Source: Olavius sp. associated proteobacterium Delta 1 (GTDB lineage: Bacteria > Desulfobacterota > Desulfobacteria > Desulfobacterales > JAFDCJ01). Taken from it: 46,170 nucleotides of DNA. The stretch covers positions 1-46,170 of the forward strand of contig CACVKW010000143.1 of the NCBI GenBank assembly GCA_902749685.1. Direction: 5' to 3'. Shown here piece after piece: positions 8,177-16,691 of this stretch. The stretch's first letter is position 1. Each line of letters begins with the position of its first letter. Below the pieces are notes generated by a model. The model saw only the letters and a program-made list of their open reading frames with translations. It was not told the origin of the DNA and searched no databases. The translations under genes and the position numbers were made by a program.

Positions 8177-8229
8177 TTGACTTTTTTTGCAGATTTCGTT
8201 ACCCTCCAAAGCTTTTTGGGTTAACGAAA
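8177..8229 (+). promoter_or_regulatory. Promoter with overlapping BirA operator ahead of the bioYMN locus
   Basis: TTGACT (8177-8182), 17-base spacer, TACCCT (8200-8205). The -10 lies inside an inverted repeat: TTTCGTTACCC (8194-8204), 14 bases, GGTTAACGAAA (8219-8229), 10 of 11 positions symmetric. This is the half-site/spacer/half-site architecture of BirA operators. An almost identical promoter and left half-site precede intact birA at 15430-15482, supporting repression by biotinyl-AMP-loaded BirA. Confidence 0.8.
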
Positions 8230-8244
8230 CAGGACAATGAACTC

Positions 8245-8565
8245 ATAAAGGCCCAGATCCTCAAAATGCTGCGGTCACAGAATGAAATCGTATCCGGCGA
8301 AGATTTCAGTGCAGCTCTGGGGATTTCACGAGTTTCCATCTGGAAGCCCATCCATAAGCTGCAGGATCTCGGCTGTCAAATCCTTTCAACTTCGGGTGGA
8401 TACCTTTTTGATAGCTCACCGGATATCCTTTTCCCGTGGGAATATCAGGGCGATGCTGCCAACATCCTGTATTATCCTGAAGTCACTTCGACCATGGAAG
8501 GGCTCGCGGTGAACGTGGATGAAAACGGTGCCCTGGTTTTAGGACTTGCCGACGGTTCACAATAA
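8245..8565 (+). pseudogene. birA relic: HTH domain joined to C-terminal tail, catalytic core deleted
   Basis: The frame reproduces the intact BirA at 15499-16428 residue by residue (VSGEDFSAALGISRVSIW, LQDLGCQI, SSPDILFPWEY) up to VTSTM. It then jumps directly to EGLAVNVDENGALVLGLADG, which in BirA starts at residue 274. About 189 residues, including the whole biotin/ATP-binding centre, are gone. The original start codon is ATA (8245-8247) where birA has ATG. The 3' end is degraded, with TAA, TAG and a frameshift where birA encodes QKKIIYGDCF. An ATG at 8266 could still yield a 99-residue HTH protein, so a stand-alone repressor is not excluded. Confidence 0.85.
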
Positions 8566-8593
8566 AAATAGTTTAGGGAGATTGTTTTTTAAT

Positions 8594-9142
8594 ATGAAAG
8601 ATATCAATCAACTTCGAATGCTCGTATTTGCTTCGCTGCTGGCTGCCTTGATGGCGGCCGGTGCCTTTCTTGCCATTCCAATCGGACCGGTACCTATTGT
8701 CTTGCAGAATATGTTTGTTTTTCTGGCGGGTCTTTTGCTGGGAAGCCGGTGGGCTCTTGCCAGTGTTGCGGTTTATCTCCTGGCCGGGGCTTGCGGATTG
8801 CCGGTTTTTGCCGGCGGGATGGGGGGAATCGGCCGCATCGTGGGACCCACCGGCGGATACCTGATCGGTTATCTGCCGGCTGTTTTTATCGTTGGCTACA
8901 TTTCTGAAAAAGCAGCAGCCCGAATCGGCTACGATGTGCTGGCAATGATTTGTGGAACCATAGTATTGTATGCCTGCGGCGTGGCCTGGTTGAAAATTTT
9001 AACAGGCATGACCTGGTCTAAAACGCTGACGGTGGGAATGTACCCCTTTTTGATCGGCGATGGCATAAAGATAGTGGCGGCGGCATGGATTGCAAAAGCA
9101 TTGCGGCCGATCATTCGAGTTCCGGTAATAGATAAATTTTAG
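8594..9142 (+). CDS. bioY: Biotin transporter substrate-binding component BioY (S component)
   Basis: 182 residues with about six membrane helices, the BioY fold. Family signatures are visible: FLAIPIGPVPIVLQNMFVFL, then LLLGSRWALASVAVYLLAGACGLPVFAGG, and GPTGGYLIGY. It captures biotin in the membrane and docks on the BioMN energising module encoded next. The ATG at 8594 starts the conserved part; AGGGAG lies 13 bases upstream. That leader corresponds to the decayed 3' end of the birA relic, so the ribosome-binding site was apparently recruited from birA coding sequence. Control by the BirA operator at 8194-8229 is likely, giving induction under biotin shortage. Confidence 0.95.
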   Translation: MKDINQLRMLVFASLLAALMAAGAFLAIPIGPVPIVLQNMFVFLAGLLLGSRWALASVAVYLLAGACGLPVFAGGMGGIGRIVGPTGGYLIGYLPAVFIVGYISEKAAARIGYDVLAMICGTIVLYACGVAWLKILTGMTWSKTLTVGMYPFLIGDGIKIVAAAWIAKALRPIIRVPVIDKF

Positions 9143-9178
9143 GTCTAATGATTAATGTTCGAATTGGTAAGACATGCG

Positions 9179-9241
9179 GCTCGCAGCACGCAGCTCGCAA
9201 TTCGTAACTCGCATCCCGTAACTCGAAATTCGCAACCCGAC
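9179..9241. repeat. Phase-locked 7-nt degenerate array between bioY and bioM
   Basis: Nine consecutive heptamers related to GCTCGCA / ACTCGTA / ATTCGCA run without a phase break and abut the bioM ATG at 9242. The array displaces any Shine-Dalgarno sequence and extends the open frame upstream, making a false longer bioM start at 9155 possible. Confidence 0.85.
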
Positions 9242-9991
9242 ATGAACATCATCGAAATCGAAAATATAAGTCATCGCTTTGCCGACGGCAAATACGGTAT
9301 TGAAGGGATAAATCTGAACATTCGGGAGGGATCGCTGGTGGTCATTGCCGGACCCAATGGTTCGGGAAAAACCACGTTATTGAGGCATCTTAACGGGCTT
9401 CTTTTGCCGACTGCTGGAACGGTCCGATTGGCTGGCATCTGCGTGGGGCAGGATCTTTTGCAGGCCCGGCAATTTGTCGGGATGATGTTTCAGGATGCCG
9501 ACAGTCAGATTGTCGGTGAAACCGTATACGAAGACGTGGCTTTCGGACCGGAAAATTTGCGCCTGGACCGCAGTCAGATTCAAAGCAGAGTGAAAATTGC
9601 ATTGCGAGCTGTCGGATTGTCGGAGCTTGCCCATCAGCGACCACATTTGCTTTCAGGAGGTGAAAAACGCCGGCTGGCGATCGCGGGTATTCTTGCCATG
9701 GAACCCAGGGTTATAGTATTTGATGAGCCTTTTTCGAGTTTGGACTACCCGGGCGTCAAACAGATACTAAACCACATCCTGGCTTTACACCAATCAGGGC
9801 ATACGATTCTGGTGACAACTCATGATCTTGAGAAAATCATTGCCCATGCGGATCGACTGATTTTAATGCACGGCGGCAAAATTGTCAGAGATGGTATGCC
9901 GGCCGACATTATGTGTGACGTTGAAGCCTTTGGTGTGCGAAAACCCTGCACTTTCCGCCTGGGGTTGGAGGCCGAATCATGGCTCGATTAA
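9242..9991 (+). CDS. bioM: ECF biotin transporter ATPase (A component)
   Basis: 249 residues from the ATG at 9242. Walker A GPNGSGKTT (residues 37-45), the ECF-type Q-loop MMFQDADSQI, signature LSGGEKRR, Walker B VIVFDEP and switch TTHDLE are intact. The DADSQI/TVYEDVAFGP segment is characteristic of energy-coupling-factor ATPases (CbiO/BioM). It powers biotin uptake with BioN and BioY. The frame is open upstream to 9155, but those codons are made by the heptamer array and are not conserved-looking. The 3' end overlaps bioN by 13 bp, indicating translational coupling. Confidence 0.93.
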   Translation: MNIIEIENISHRFADGKYGIEGINLNIREGSLVVIAGPNGSGKTTLLRHLNGLLLPTAGTVRLAGICVGQDLLQARQFVGMMFQDADSQIVGETVYEDVAFGPENLRLDRSQIQSRVKIALRAVGLSELAHQRPHLLSGGEKRRLAIAGILAMEPRVIVFDEPFSSLDYPGVKQILNHILALHQSGHTILVTTHDLEKIIAHADRLILMHGGKIVRDGMPADIMCDVEAFGVRKPCTFRLGLEAESWLD

Positions 9992-10737
9992 CATCCTTTA
10001 GTTACATTGCCGGGAATTCTATACTGCACAGGACAGATGCCCGGTTTAAATTATTGTTTATTATCCTACTCAGCCTTGTTATATTAAATGTCTATTTCGG
10101 TGGGCTTGGGTTTTTGACTATCATATTGCTTGCTGTAATTCTCTATGCCCGACTACCGCTTGCTTCCGGGTTTAAGGAATTTCGCTATTTTTTAATCCTA
10201 CTGATGCTGATCTTTTTAGCCCGGGTGCTGTCAACCGGCGGTCCGCCCGTTTTCAATTTCAAATATATATCCGTTTCCTCACAGGGCCTGCAGAATGGTC
10301 TCCTAGTTTGCTGGCGCCTGGCCATAATCGTTATTCTCAGCTTTGCATTTATATCAACAACCCCACCCTCGGCAATCAAAGCCGCCGTACAGTGGTTGTT
10401 ACAACCCGTCCCATTTATTCCTGAAAAAAAAATTGCCGTCATGATGGGATTGATCCTGCGCTTTGTGCCGGTGATTTTAGACCAGGCCAGAGAAACAGCG
10501 GTGGCTCAAAAAGCTCGGGGGGTGGAGAATAGAAAAAATCCCGTGTATCGATTGATAAAACTAGGTTTCCCATTGTTGCGTCGAACATTTGAACGTGCTG
10601 ATGATTTGGTGGTCGCCATGGAAGCTAGATGCTTCACCGAAAATCGGACCGATCCCGAACTGATTGCACAAAAACGGGATTGGTTGGTCCTGACTGCTGT
10701 GATTTTTTTGTGTATCTTTCTACTTTTAGTGAAATAA
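9979..10737 (+). CDS. bioN: ECF transporter transmembrane coupling protein (T component)
   Basis: 252 residues with hydrophobic helices at both ends and the long cytoplasmic coupling region typical of EcfT. Two Ala-Arg-X motifs that bind the ATPase are visible: QKARGVENR and MEARCFTEN. It bridges BioM and BioY. The start ATG lies inside bioM. No terminator is obvious after it, and the 224 bp up to the next gene hold nothing I recognise. Confidence 0.92.
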   Translation: MARLTSFSYIAGNSILHRTDARFKLLFIILLSLVILNVYFGGLGFLTIILLAVILYARLPLASGFKEFRYFLILLMLIFLARVLSTGGPPVFNFKYISVSSQGLQNGLLVCWRLAIIVILSFAFISTTPPSAIKAAVQWLLQPVPFIPEKKIAVMMGLILRFVPVILDQARETAVAQKARGVENRKNPVYRLIKLGFPLLRRTFERADDLVVAMEARCFTENRTDPELIAQKRDWLVLTAVIFLCIFLLLVK

Positions 10738-10961
10738 TTGTCATCAATCTAATACCCACTCGAATCCTTTTTCTGATTACGCTTCCTATTTCCAATTTAG
10801 GAATCGAATATGCCATCCAGCCTGGTGGCTCAGGACTGCTGGTGTTTAACCTGTTGACTGAGATGGATTTGTTAGATATTTGGAATTTAAATATTTTTCA
10901 CGATTTCATTGTCTTTTATGATTTTGATACAGCATTGTCTCAAGAATGAAGGGAATTTTGT

Positions 10962-12545
10962 ATGGAATTAGCGATTTTTTCGACTCGGATCTTTACCGGA
11001 AACCCGGCCCAGCCCTGGGCTGAAGCCCTTAAAATAACGGACGAGCGAATTACAAACGTCGGCAGCAATGCCGCAGTTAAAGACGCCTGCGGAAACAATA
11101 CCGAAAAGCTGGAATTACCGGGTATGCTGGTAACTCCCGGCCTGGTGGATGCCCATTGTCATTTTGTCAGCCTGGGCAGGGCTTTTCAAATGGTCAACCT
11201 GCGCAATGCTTCATCACTGGCCGAAGTTCGTGAACGAATTCAAAAAGCGGTTAAGTCGCGCAAACCGGGCGAGTGGATTATCGGCCGGGGCTGGAACCAC
11301 CATCAGTGGCGTGATCGACTGGAACCCACCCGACAGGACCTGGATGACCTCACCCCGGATAACCCGGCGATGATGGTGCGAGCCTGCGGACACAGCATAT
11401 GGGTTAATACCGGAGCACTGGAACGGGCCGCCATTACCCGCGACACCCCCAATCCTTATGGCGGGCAAATCGATAAAGATCCTGCCAGCGGTGAGCCCAC
11501 CGGCATGCTGCGCGAAGCCCGTGATCTCATCGAAGATCATATTCCGTTGCCTACCTTAGAAGATCGCAAACAGATGGCCCTGGCAGCCCAGGAGGACGCA
11601 TTGCGCAACGGAATTACCGCTGTCCATACCTGTGAAACACTGACCGAGTGGGAAGCACTGGCGGCCCTGGAAGCGGAAGGTAAGCTTAAACTGCGGGTCT
11701 ACCACCTGCTGCCGCCCGATGACCTGGAGAAGGCCGCTGCGCGGGGGATCACTGCCGGCAACGGCAGTCATCGGCTATGGTTCAACCATGTGAAGCTGTT
11801 TGCCGATGGGTCTCTCGGTTCGGGTACGGCCTTAATGCACGAACCCTACACGGATGATTCGGCCGAGTGCGGTATCGCCTGCCTCGAAAGGGAAGATCTG
11901 GAAGATAAAATCAGGCTGGCTTACAGCCGCGGTTGTGATGTGGCGATTCATGCCATTGGGGATCTTGCACTGACCAATGCCCTGGAAAGTATTGCCGCTG
12001 CACGTAAACAGTATCCGGGCGAGCACCGGGACCGGATTGAGCACGTTCAAATATACCGGCCCCAGGACCTTGCCTTATTTCATGACCTGGGCGTCGTGGC
12101 CTCGGTGCAGCCTGTATTCCTGGGCACGGACTGGGCGCCGGCCGACAAGCGCTGGGGATCTGAAAGATGTCGCAATGCTTACGCCTGGAAATCACTGCTT
12201 GAGGCAAAACTACGCGTTCAATTCGGATCAGACACACCGGTGGAATCTATCAATCCCCTTTACGGAATTCATGCCGCCGTCACACGCCAGGATCCAAGCG
12301 GCCAGCCGATTGACGGGTGGTTTCCCGATCAAAAACTATCCCTCGAGGAATCTTTAGAAGGCTTTAGCGCAGTGGCTGCCTGGAATGCGAGGCGTGAAGA
12401 ACAACTTGGCTCAATTGCACCCGGCAAATGGGCTGATCTGACTGTTTTGGAACAGGATCTTTTTAAACTGTCACCGGCGGAATGGCGGTCGGTTAAAACT
12501 GCCATGACGGTGGTGCATGGGGAGGTGGTCTATCGGAAAGGATGA
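10962..12545 (+). CDS. YtcJ-like metal-dependent amidohydrolase
   Basis: 527 residues, amidohydrolase superfamily, YtcJ/ExoP-like subgroup. Metal-binding motif DAHCHF near residue 64, the conserved VKLFADGSLGSGTALM segment supplying the carbamylated-Lys-type ligand region, HAIGD, RIEHVQ and the late GSDTPVE Asp are all present. Family members hydrolyse amides, formamides or cyclic ureas; the substrate cannot be told. No signal peptide. AAGGGAA precedes the ATG. It stands alone, 224 bp after bioN and without a visible partner. Its 3' end runs straight into a degenerate heptamer array. Confidence 0.88.
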   Translation: MELAIFSTRIFTGNPAQPWAEALKITDERITNVGSNAAVKDACGNNTEKLELPGMLVTPGLVDAHCHFVSLGRAFQMVNLRNASSLAEVRERIQKAVKSRKPGEWIIGRGWNHHQWRDRLEPTRQDLDDLTPDNPAMMVRACGHSIWVNTGALERAAITRDTPNPYGGQIDKDPASGEPTGMLREARDLIEDHIPLPTLEDRKQMALAAQEDALRNGITAVHTCETLTEWEALAALEAEGKLKLRVYHLLPPDDLEKAAARGITAGNGSHRLWFNHVKLFADGSLGSGTALMHEPYTDDSAECGIACLEREDLEDKIRLAYSRGCDVAIHAIGDLALTNALESIAAARKQYPGEHRDRIEHVQIYRPQDLALFHDLGVVASVQPVFLGTDWAPADKRWGSERCRNAYAWKSLLEAKLRVQFGSDTPVESINPLYGIHAAVTRQDPSGQPIDGWFPDQKLSLEESLEGFSAVAAWNARREEQLGSIAPGKWADLTVLEQDLFKLSPAEWRSVKTAMTVVHGEVVYRKG

Positions 12546-12738
12546 ATTCGGAAGTCGGAATGTGCAAGCGGGAAGAATTTGAATTCGGCCTGCGACGAGC
12601 TCCACTCGACGTGCTCGGGGCCTGAGCTTGTCGAACGGCAGTCGAATCGAAGTCGGAATGCGGTGGTGCCAGGCCAAGCCGGGATCCTCGGATGATGTGA
12701 AGCGGAATTGAAGTCGGGATTGGCATGTGACGTGCGGA
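12546..12738. repeat. Degenerate heptamer-like array with a GAGCTTGTCGAA motif
   Basis: Starting at the amidohydrolase stop, units such as GAATTCG, GAAGTCG, GAATGTG follow in 7-nt phase, and GAAGTCGGAATG recurs near 12650 and 12710. At 12621-12638 a CCTGAGCTTGTCGAACGG motif resembles a widely dispersed bacterial extragenic repeat. The remaining 12739-12901 shows nothing I recognise. Confidence 0.5.
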
Positions 12739-12901
12739 ATATGGAATGGCGCCTGCCTTGACCTACACTTGAGTTGACAGGGTCGAACGGAAAGTTAAAA
12801 ATTTAATGGACAATACCATATCACAGCTCTTTTTATACGTCTTCCAACGTTAAGATAAGTTTACGTATCTGGAAAAAATTAGAACTTGAAATTGTTGTGA
12901 T

Positions 12902-13045
12902 TTAAAAGCAGTAATCACCACCTCGGCCCTGAAAACTCGGATTAATGGCATCACATGTTTTATTGGCCATTATTTTTTCCATAGATGTTGGAGCGTAATC
13001 TATAATCGGCTGTTGATTATTCAAGCAACGGCAGTAGCCAATCAT
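12902..13045 (-). CDS. Possible small Cys-containing protein (47 aa)
   Basis: The frame reads MIGYCRCLNNQPIIDYAP then TSMEKIMANKTCDAINPSFQ, ending GRGGDYCF. It has four Cys and a composition that looks coding rather than random, but no Shine-Dalgarno sequence precedes the ATG. It lies downstream of the exported-protein gene on the same strand, just after a strong hairpin, so it may be a fragment of a longer lost gene. No family recognised. Between 13095 and about 13196 another start-less minus-strand frame ends VLEFPYPSEGWRYTLL, also protein-like, consistent with decayed coding DNA here. Confidence 0.3.
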   Translation of the reverse strand: MIGYCRCLNNQQPIIDYAPTSMEKIMANKTCDAINPSFQGRGGDYCF

Positions 13046-13054
13046 AAAACACAA

Positions 13055-13077
13055 AGGGGGGATTCGAAGTCCCCCCT
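13055..13077 (-). terminator. G/C hairpin, possible terminator of the exported-protein gene
   Basis: AGGGGGGA pairs with the matching CCCCCC arm around a TTCGAA-containing loop. On the minus strand it is followed by TTTGTGTTTT, a weak U-tract. It lies about 160 bp past the stop of the minus-strand gene at 13234. Confidence 0.5.
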
Positions 13078-13233
13078 AATTCATATTCAAGTATTTATAA
13101 TAGAGTATAACGCCAACCCTCACTCGGGTACGGGAACTCTAACACGCCCTGGATGATGACATTACCATCATCGCTGTGGGGATAATGAATAAAAGCTTAC
13201 AGCTTATCATGAATAAGGCGCGCGCGAATTGAT

Positions 13234-14733
13234 TTATTCCGGTTGCTCTACCGGATCAATACTGGAAATGGTTCCCATGCTGTTAACGCGGTTATAAATG
13301 GTACCATTGAGCGTGAAGCATCTGGCCAGCGGAACTTCAGGCGCTTCTGGCTCAGGTAAGTCAAAGGTAACGCCCTCAAAGTATCCACGATTGTGATATC
13401 CGTTAAACTGCTCACGGTACATACCGGCGATGTCCAGTTTCGTTATACCTTTGGCCAGTGTGGTGGCTTTGACCCACTCATACACTTCAGCCGGTACGAC
13501 AACACTGCTGGTATGAAGGGGTGCGTCAATCCAAGCAAAGTCTACACCAACCTGGCTTGCGTCGGTGAACCAACCGTTGCCTACGTAAATTCGCAGACGC
13601 AGTGACTTCTCATAAGGCGAAAGTTTCAGAACTTCATCGGGTACCGTCCACTGGACGACCAGAACTGTCTCCCCAGCGTCATTGACAACTTCACGAGTGG
13701 TAATGTTTACCACTGTAATATCTCTGGTCTTAGTTTTGATTTTACCATTGCGTCTGACTTTCTGGAAGGTCAGCCCTTCGGTGGTTGCCGATACAGTTGG
13801 CATAACACGGTCACTAAAAATTTCTTGAGCGAACGGAATGATCGGGCCACCCGCTATGGTGACAAGGTAATTCTGCATACCAACCGGAGCCATATCACTG
13901 AAGTTCCAAGCGAAGGTGGTAGGTGCCGATTCGGTTACCGGTCCACCATTTCCGTCACTCTGGTAGTTATGGCCGGTGTTCCAGCTTTTGTACCAGTAGG
14001 TCTCCAACTGCCTGTCACGCATCCCAACCGTTTCACCGGTCTCAACCCATGTAACGGCAATGTCTTCCAAGGGAATATCTTCGTAAGTTCCCTGACGATA
14101 GAACGTGCCGTTATAAGCGTTCGGGAAACCATCACCACGATCATCGTAACACACAGCACAAGGACTTCCATCTCCTGGCTCCCAATTCCATTCTTGATCC
14201 TCACAGGACTGCTCACATTCAGGTGTCATGGTCCAATCAATGTGATAAACGACAACCGGATATGGCCCGGTGTAGTTTGTTTCGCCACACAGATTAAAAT
14301 GCCAGTTGGAATCCGGCGTACAGTCATCGCCTGGATCGTCAACTTGGACAGCATACACTTTCGGAATTGATCTCACGTTTTTCAGTGCTGCGAACTTGAC
14401 GCGGGAATCGGGTGTCCGCCCGGCTTCACCAAACCGCCGGTTGTCAACCTGAAATTTGACCACATCGTAGCCTTTTACCTGCACGGTCAGATCACCGATG
14501 GGGCTCCAAATCTGCCTGTCCGGTCGTGAGTTACTAAGTGCCGCTTGAAAATCAGACCCATTCAATTCAGCTTCCGCCAGTAACCCAAGACAGGTCAGGT
14601 TGTCGCCCTGTCCAATAAATTCTGAACAATTCCAGCCACCGTCCAGCGGGTCGTAAGCCATTGCAGATCCACACCAAAACATCACCATCACCATCACCAT
14701 CACCACTGCCACGATACCAGTAAGTCTTTTCAT
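13234..14733 (-). CDS. Exported protein of unknown function with hexamer repeats in its signal peptide
   Basis: 499 residues. An N-terminal signal peptide (MKRLTGIVAVV, a Val-Met run, then FWCGSAMA) is cleaved probably after AMA near residue 26. The mature protein is rich in Trp, Tyr, Asp and Cys. One Cys cluster lies in ECEQSCEDQEWNWEPGDG and PCAVC; this suggests disulfides in the periplasm or outside the cell. The second half looks beta-rich (DITVVNITTREVV, VVQWTVPDEVLKL, LRLRIYVGNGWF). I recognise no domain. GGAGGA is placed well for the ATG at 14733. It is transcribed alone and divergently from birA. Confidence 0.8.
   Translation of the reverse strand: MKRLTGIVAVVMVMVMVMFWCGSAMAYDPLDGGWNCSEFIGQGDNLTCLGLLAEAELNGSDFQAALSNSRPDRQIWSPIGDLTVQVKGYDVVKFQVDNRRFGEAGRTPDSRVKFAALKNVRSIPKVYAVQVDDPGDDCTPDSNWHFNLCGETNYTGPYPVVVYHIDWTMTPECEQSCEDQEWNWEPGDGSPCAVCYDDRGDGFPNAYNGTFYRQGTYEDIPLEDIAVTWVETGETVGMRDRQLETYWYKSWNTGHNYQSDGNGGPVTESAPTTFAWNFSDMAPVGMQNYLVTIAGGPIIPFAQEIFSDRVMPTVSATTEGLTFQKVRRNGKIKTKTRDITVVNITTREVVNDAGETVLVVQWTVPDEVLKLSPYEKSLRLRIYVGNGWFTDASQVGVDFAWIDAPLHTSSVVVPAEVYEWVKATTLAKGITKLDIAGMYREQFNGYHNRGYFEGVTFDLPEPEAPEVPLARCFTLNGTIYNRVNSMGTISSIDPVEQPE
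14681..14704. repeat. (ATCACC)4 microsatellite within a signal-peptide coding region
   Basis: Four perfect hexamers on the plus strand encode the alternating Val-Met run in the minus-strand gene. Slippage would add or remove Val-Met pairs without changing frame, altering the length of the hydrophobic core. Confidence 0.9.
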
Positions 14734-15498
14734 CTAATTCCTCCGTTAATTGGTGTTATTTCGTTCCACCATCGGTCGGGGTTTTTACCAAAAGCGAAAC
14801 GAGCATAGAGAACAGTTATGGCCAACATCGTGCACACATACAATGCACGACAACCCCTCAATCTCCACCTTACCCAGTCTGATTTCTGATTAGTTCCCCC
14901 TGGCAGGAACACCAAGCGGCGATCGATTCGATCACGAAGCATATTCGGCATACTGCACCGAAGCCCTGATAAAGAGTTAGTCAGCTTGCTACCCACAGGA
15001 TCAATCAGCTCCAACCGGATTTTCAATCATCGTACTTCCAATCACCTTGAGAACTCCCGTCTCCAGAAATCACGTTGCCTCGGTTGCCAAAATTTCTGGA
15101 GAGGAGACGCAAAGGATATGCCAAAGTTTATAAATTTATAAATTACCTATAAGAGTCTGGAAATATTATGATATTAGAAAGGCCGGGCAGCACTAAGAAG
15201 AATTAACGGGAAAAAGATTTCATATTTGATGGGAAAGCAAATTCCTAATTACATAGCATTTCACTTCGTTCACCGATGTAGAAGTAATCCCAACTGTGAC
15301 AAAATTACTGATATCATGAAAGATGGCTGTCAAGTCAAGCAAATCATAAGTTTAATTATTGTGAAATCCTCTCCGTCCACCGGCAATTTTACTTTAAGCC
15401 CTTATACCTCTGGCCTTTATCCTTTGTCCTTGACTTTTTTTATGCTTTTCGTTAACCTCTCCCATTTTTTAAGTTAACCACATTTGGATCATTAACTG
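14734..15498. other. Long spacer between exported protein and birA
   Basis: A 98-codon minus frame (14730-15026) overlaps the next ATG, but has no family likeness and I do not accept it. At 15058-15109 there is an inverted repeat with arms TCTCCAGAAAT (15060-15070) and ATTTCTGGAGA (15092-15102), flanked by CGTCTCC/GGAGACG. The rest is AT-rich until the birA promoter at 15430. Confidence 0.5.
15430..15482 (+). promoter_or_regulatory. birA promoter with overlapping BirA autoregulatory operator
   Basis: TTGACT (15430-15435), 17 bases, TAACCT (15453-15458). The left half-site TTTCGTTAACC (15447-15457) is perfect relative to the copy at 8194; after 14 bases the right half AGTTAACCACA (15472-15482) keeps the GTTAAC core. 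The same arrangement precedes bioY, so BirA probably represses its own gene and the biotin importer together. Confidence 0.75.
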
Positions 15499-16428
15499 AT
15501 GAAGGCTGAAATTCTATCCATTTTGCGTTCCCGAAATGACATCGTATCCGGTGAGGAACTCAGCGCGGCTTTGGGTATTTCGCGGGTGTCCGTTTGGAAG
15601 CACGTCCATAAGCTGCAGGATCTCGGCTATCAAATCATTTCAACTTCGGGCGGTTACCGATTGGTCAGTTCGCCGGATATCCTTTTTCCGTGGGAATATC
15701 CGGGCGATGCCGCCAGTATCCTGTATTTTCCCGAAGTCACATCGACCATGGACATTGCCAGAGATCTGGCAAGAAAAAACTGCCCCGATCTGACCGTGGT
15801 AATCGCCGGACGCCAGACCAAAGGACGGGGACGGTTAAAACGGCACTGGCTATCCGATGACGGCGGACTATATTTTACCATGGTCCTGCGGCCGCCGATC
15901 CCCGTGCAGCTGAGCTTCAGGGTAAATTTCCTGGCTTCCTTAACATTGGCGCGGGTCATCCGCGAGATGCTTCAAATTGATGCCATGGTGAAGTGGCCCA
16001 ATGACATCCTGGTGGATGACCGTAAAATCTCGGGAATGCTTTCTGAACTGGAAGCTGAGACTGACCGGGTTTTATTTATCAACGTCGGGATGGGAATCAA
16101 TGTCAACAACGACCCGTCCCAAGCCGAGCCGGGGGCATCATCTTTGAATAAAATTTCAGGCCGGGAAATATCCAGAAAAGATCTGCTAACCCGCTTTCTG
16201 GAGGAGTTTGGTCATTGCATGAAAAATGCCGATTTTGAGGATGTTATATCAGAATGGAAAAAATATACGGTGACCCTGGGCCGTCATGTCAGGATTGTAA
16301 CCCAGCGGGAGGAATCGGAAGGGCTTGCAGTGGACGTCGATGAAAACGGTGCCCTGGTGTTGGAACTTGCCAACGGGGAGCAGAAAAAGATAATTTATGG
16401 AGATTGTTTTTTAGTACCTGAATTTTAA
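15499..16428 (+). CDS. birA: Bifunctional biotin-[acetyl-CoA-carboxylase] ligase / biotin repressor
   Basis: 309 residues with all three BirA domains. An N-terminal winged helix (VSGEELSAALGISRVSVWK, residues 16-34) binds DNA. The catalytic core carries the adenylate loop GRQTKGRGRLKRHW (104-117) and KWPNDI (165-170). A C-terminal SH3-like tail ends in GDCFLVPEF. It makes biotinyl-5'-AMP, biotinylates carboxylases and, when loaded, represses. The start ATG follows the operator closely without a strong Shine-Dalgarno sequence. A deleted paralogue lies upstream of bioY. Confidence 0.96.
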   Translation: MKAEILSILRSRNDIVSGEELSAALGISRVSVWKHVHKLQDLGYQIISTSGGYRLVSSPDILFPWEYPGDAASILYFPEVTSTMDIARDLARKNCPDLTVVIAGRQTKGRGRLKRHWLSDDGGLYFTMVLRPPIPVQLSFRVNFLASLTLARVIREMLQIDAMVKWPNDILVDDRKISGMLSELEAETDRVLFINVGMGINVNNDPSQAEPGASSLNKISGREISRKDLLTRFLEEFGHCMKNADFEDVISEWKKYTVTLGRHVRIVTQREESEGLAVDVDENGALVLELANGEQKKIIYGDCFLVPEF

Positions 16429-16691
16429 AGCAACGATTATCGCTCCAAGTCAATCACGGTAACTTGGCCTCGAACTTCACTAAGGGTTATATGCGTGTAA
16501 AATGCAGGTAGTGTGAAAAGGCAAACTATTGACTGGAAAAAGCCATTGGGATATTCATAGATATTGCAGGGACATAAATCCTAAACTAAGCGATATTCTG
16601 TCAGCATCTACCGTCTATCCTGGCCAATTCCCGGGCGGGGATCAACCGGAACCGCAAAGGTCTCCCGCAAAGACGGCAAGATTTAATTATT
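16429..16691. other. Spacer between birA and cytochrome b remnant
   Basis: No gene recognised. An open frame without start codon runs from about 16581 into the cytochrome b frame, but its residues ([16 protein letters not shown]) do not resemble the missing haem-binding helices. This suggests foreign or scrambled sequence joined to the broken gene. Confidence 0.5.

Noticed and set aside
9155..9241. Longer bioM start giving 29 extra residues
   Set aside because: The extra codons are the heptamer array; conserved sequence begins at the ATG at 9242.
10629..10949. 106-codon plus frame overlapping the end of bioN
   Set aside because: It overlaps bioN in another frame and has AT-driven composition.
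14730..15026. 98-codon minus frame upstream of the exported protein
   Set aside because: It overlaps the next ATG, has no ribosome-binding site and shows no family features; likely a chance frame.
15226..15477. 83-codon plus frame before birA
   Set aside because: It spans the birA promoter and operator and has no protein-like features.
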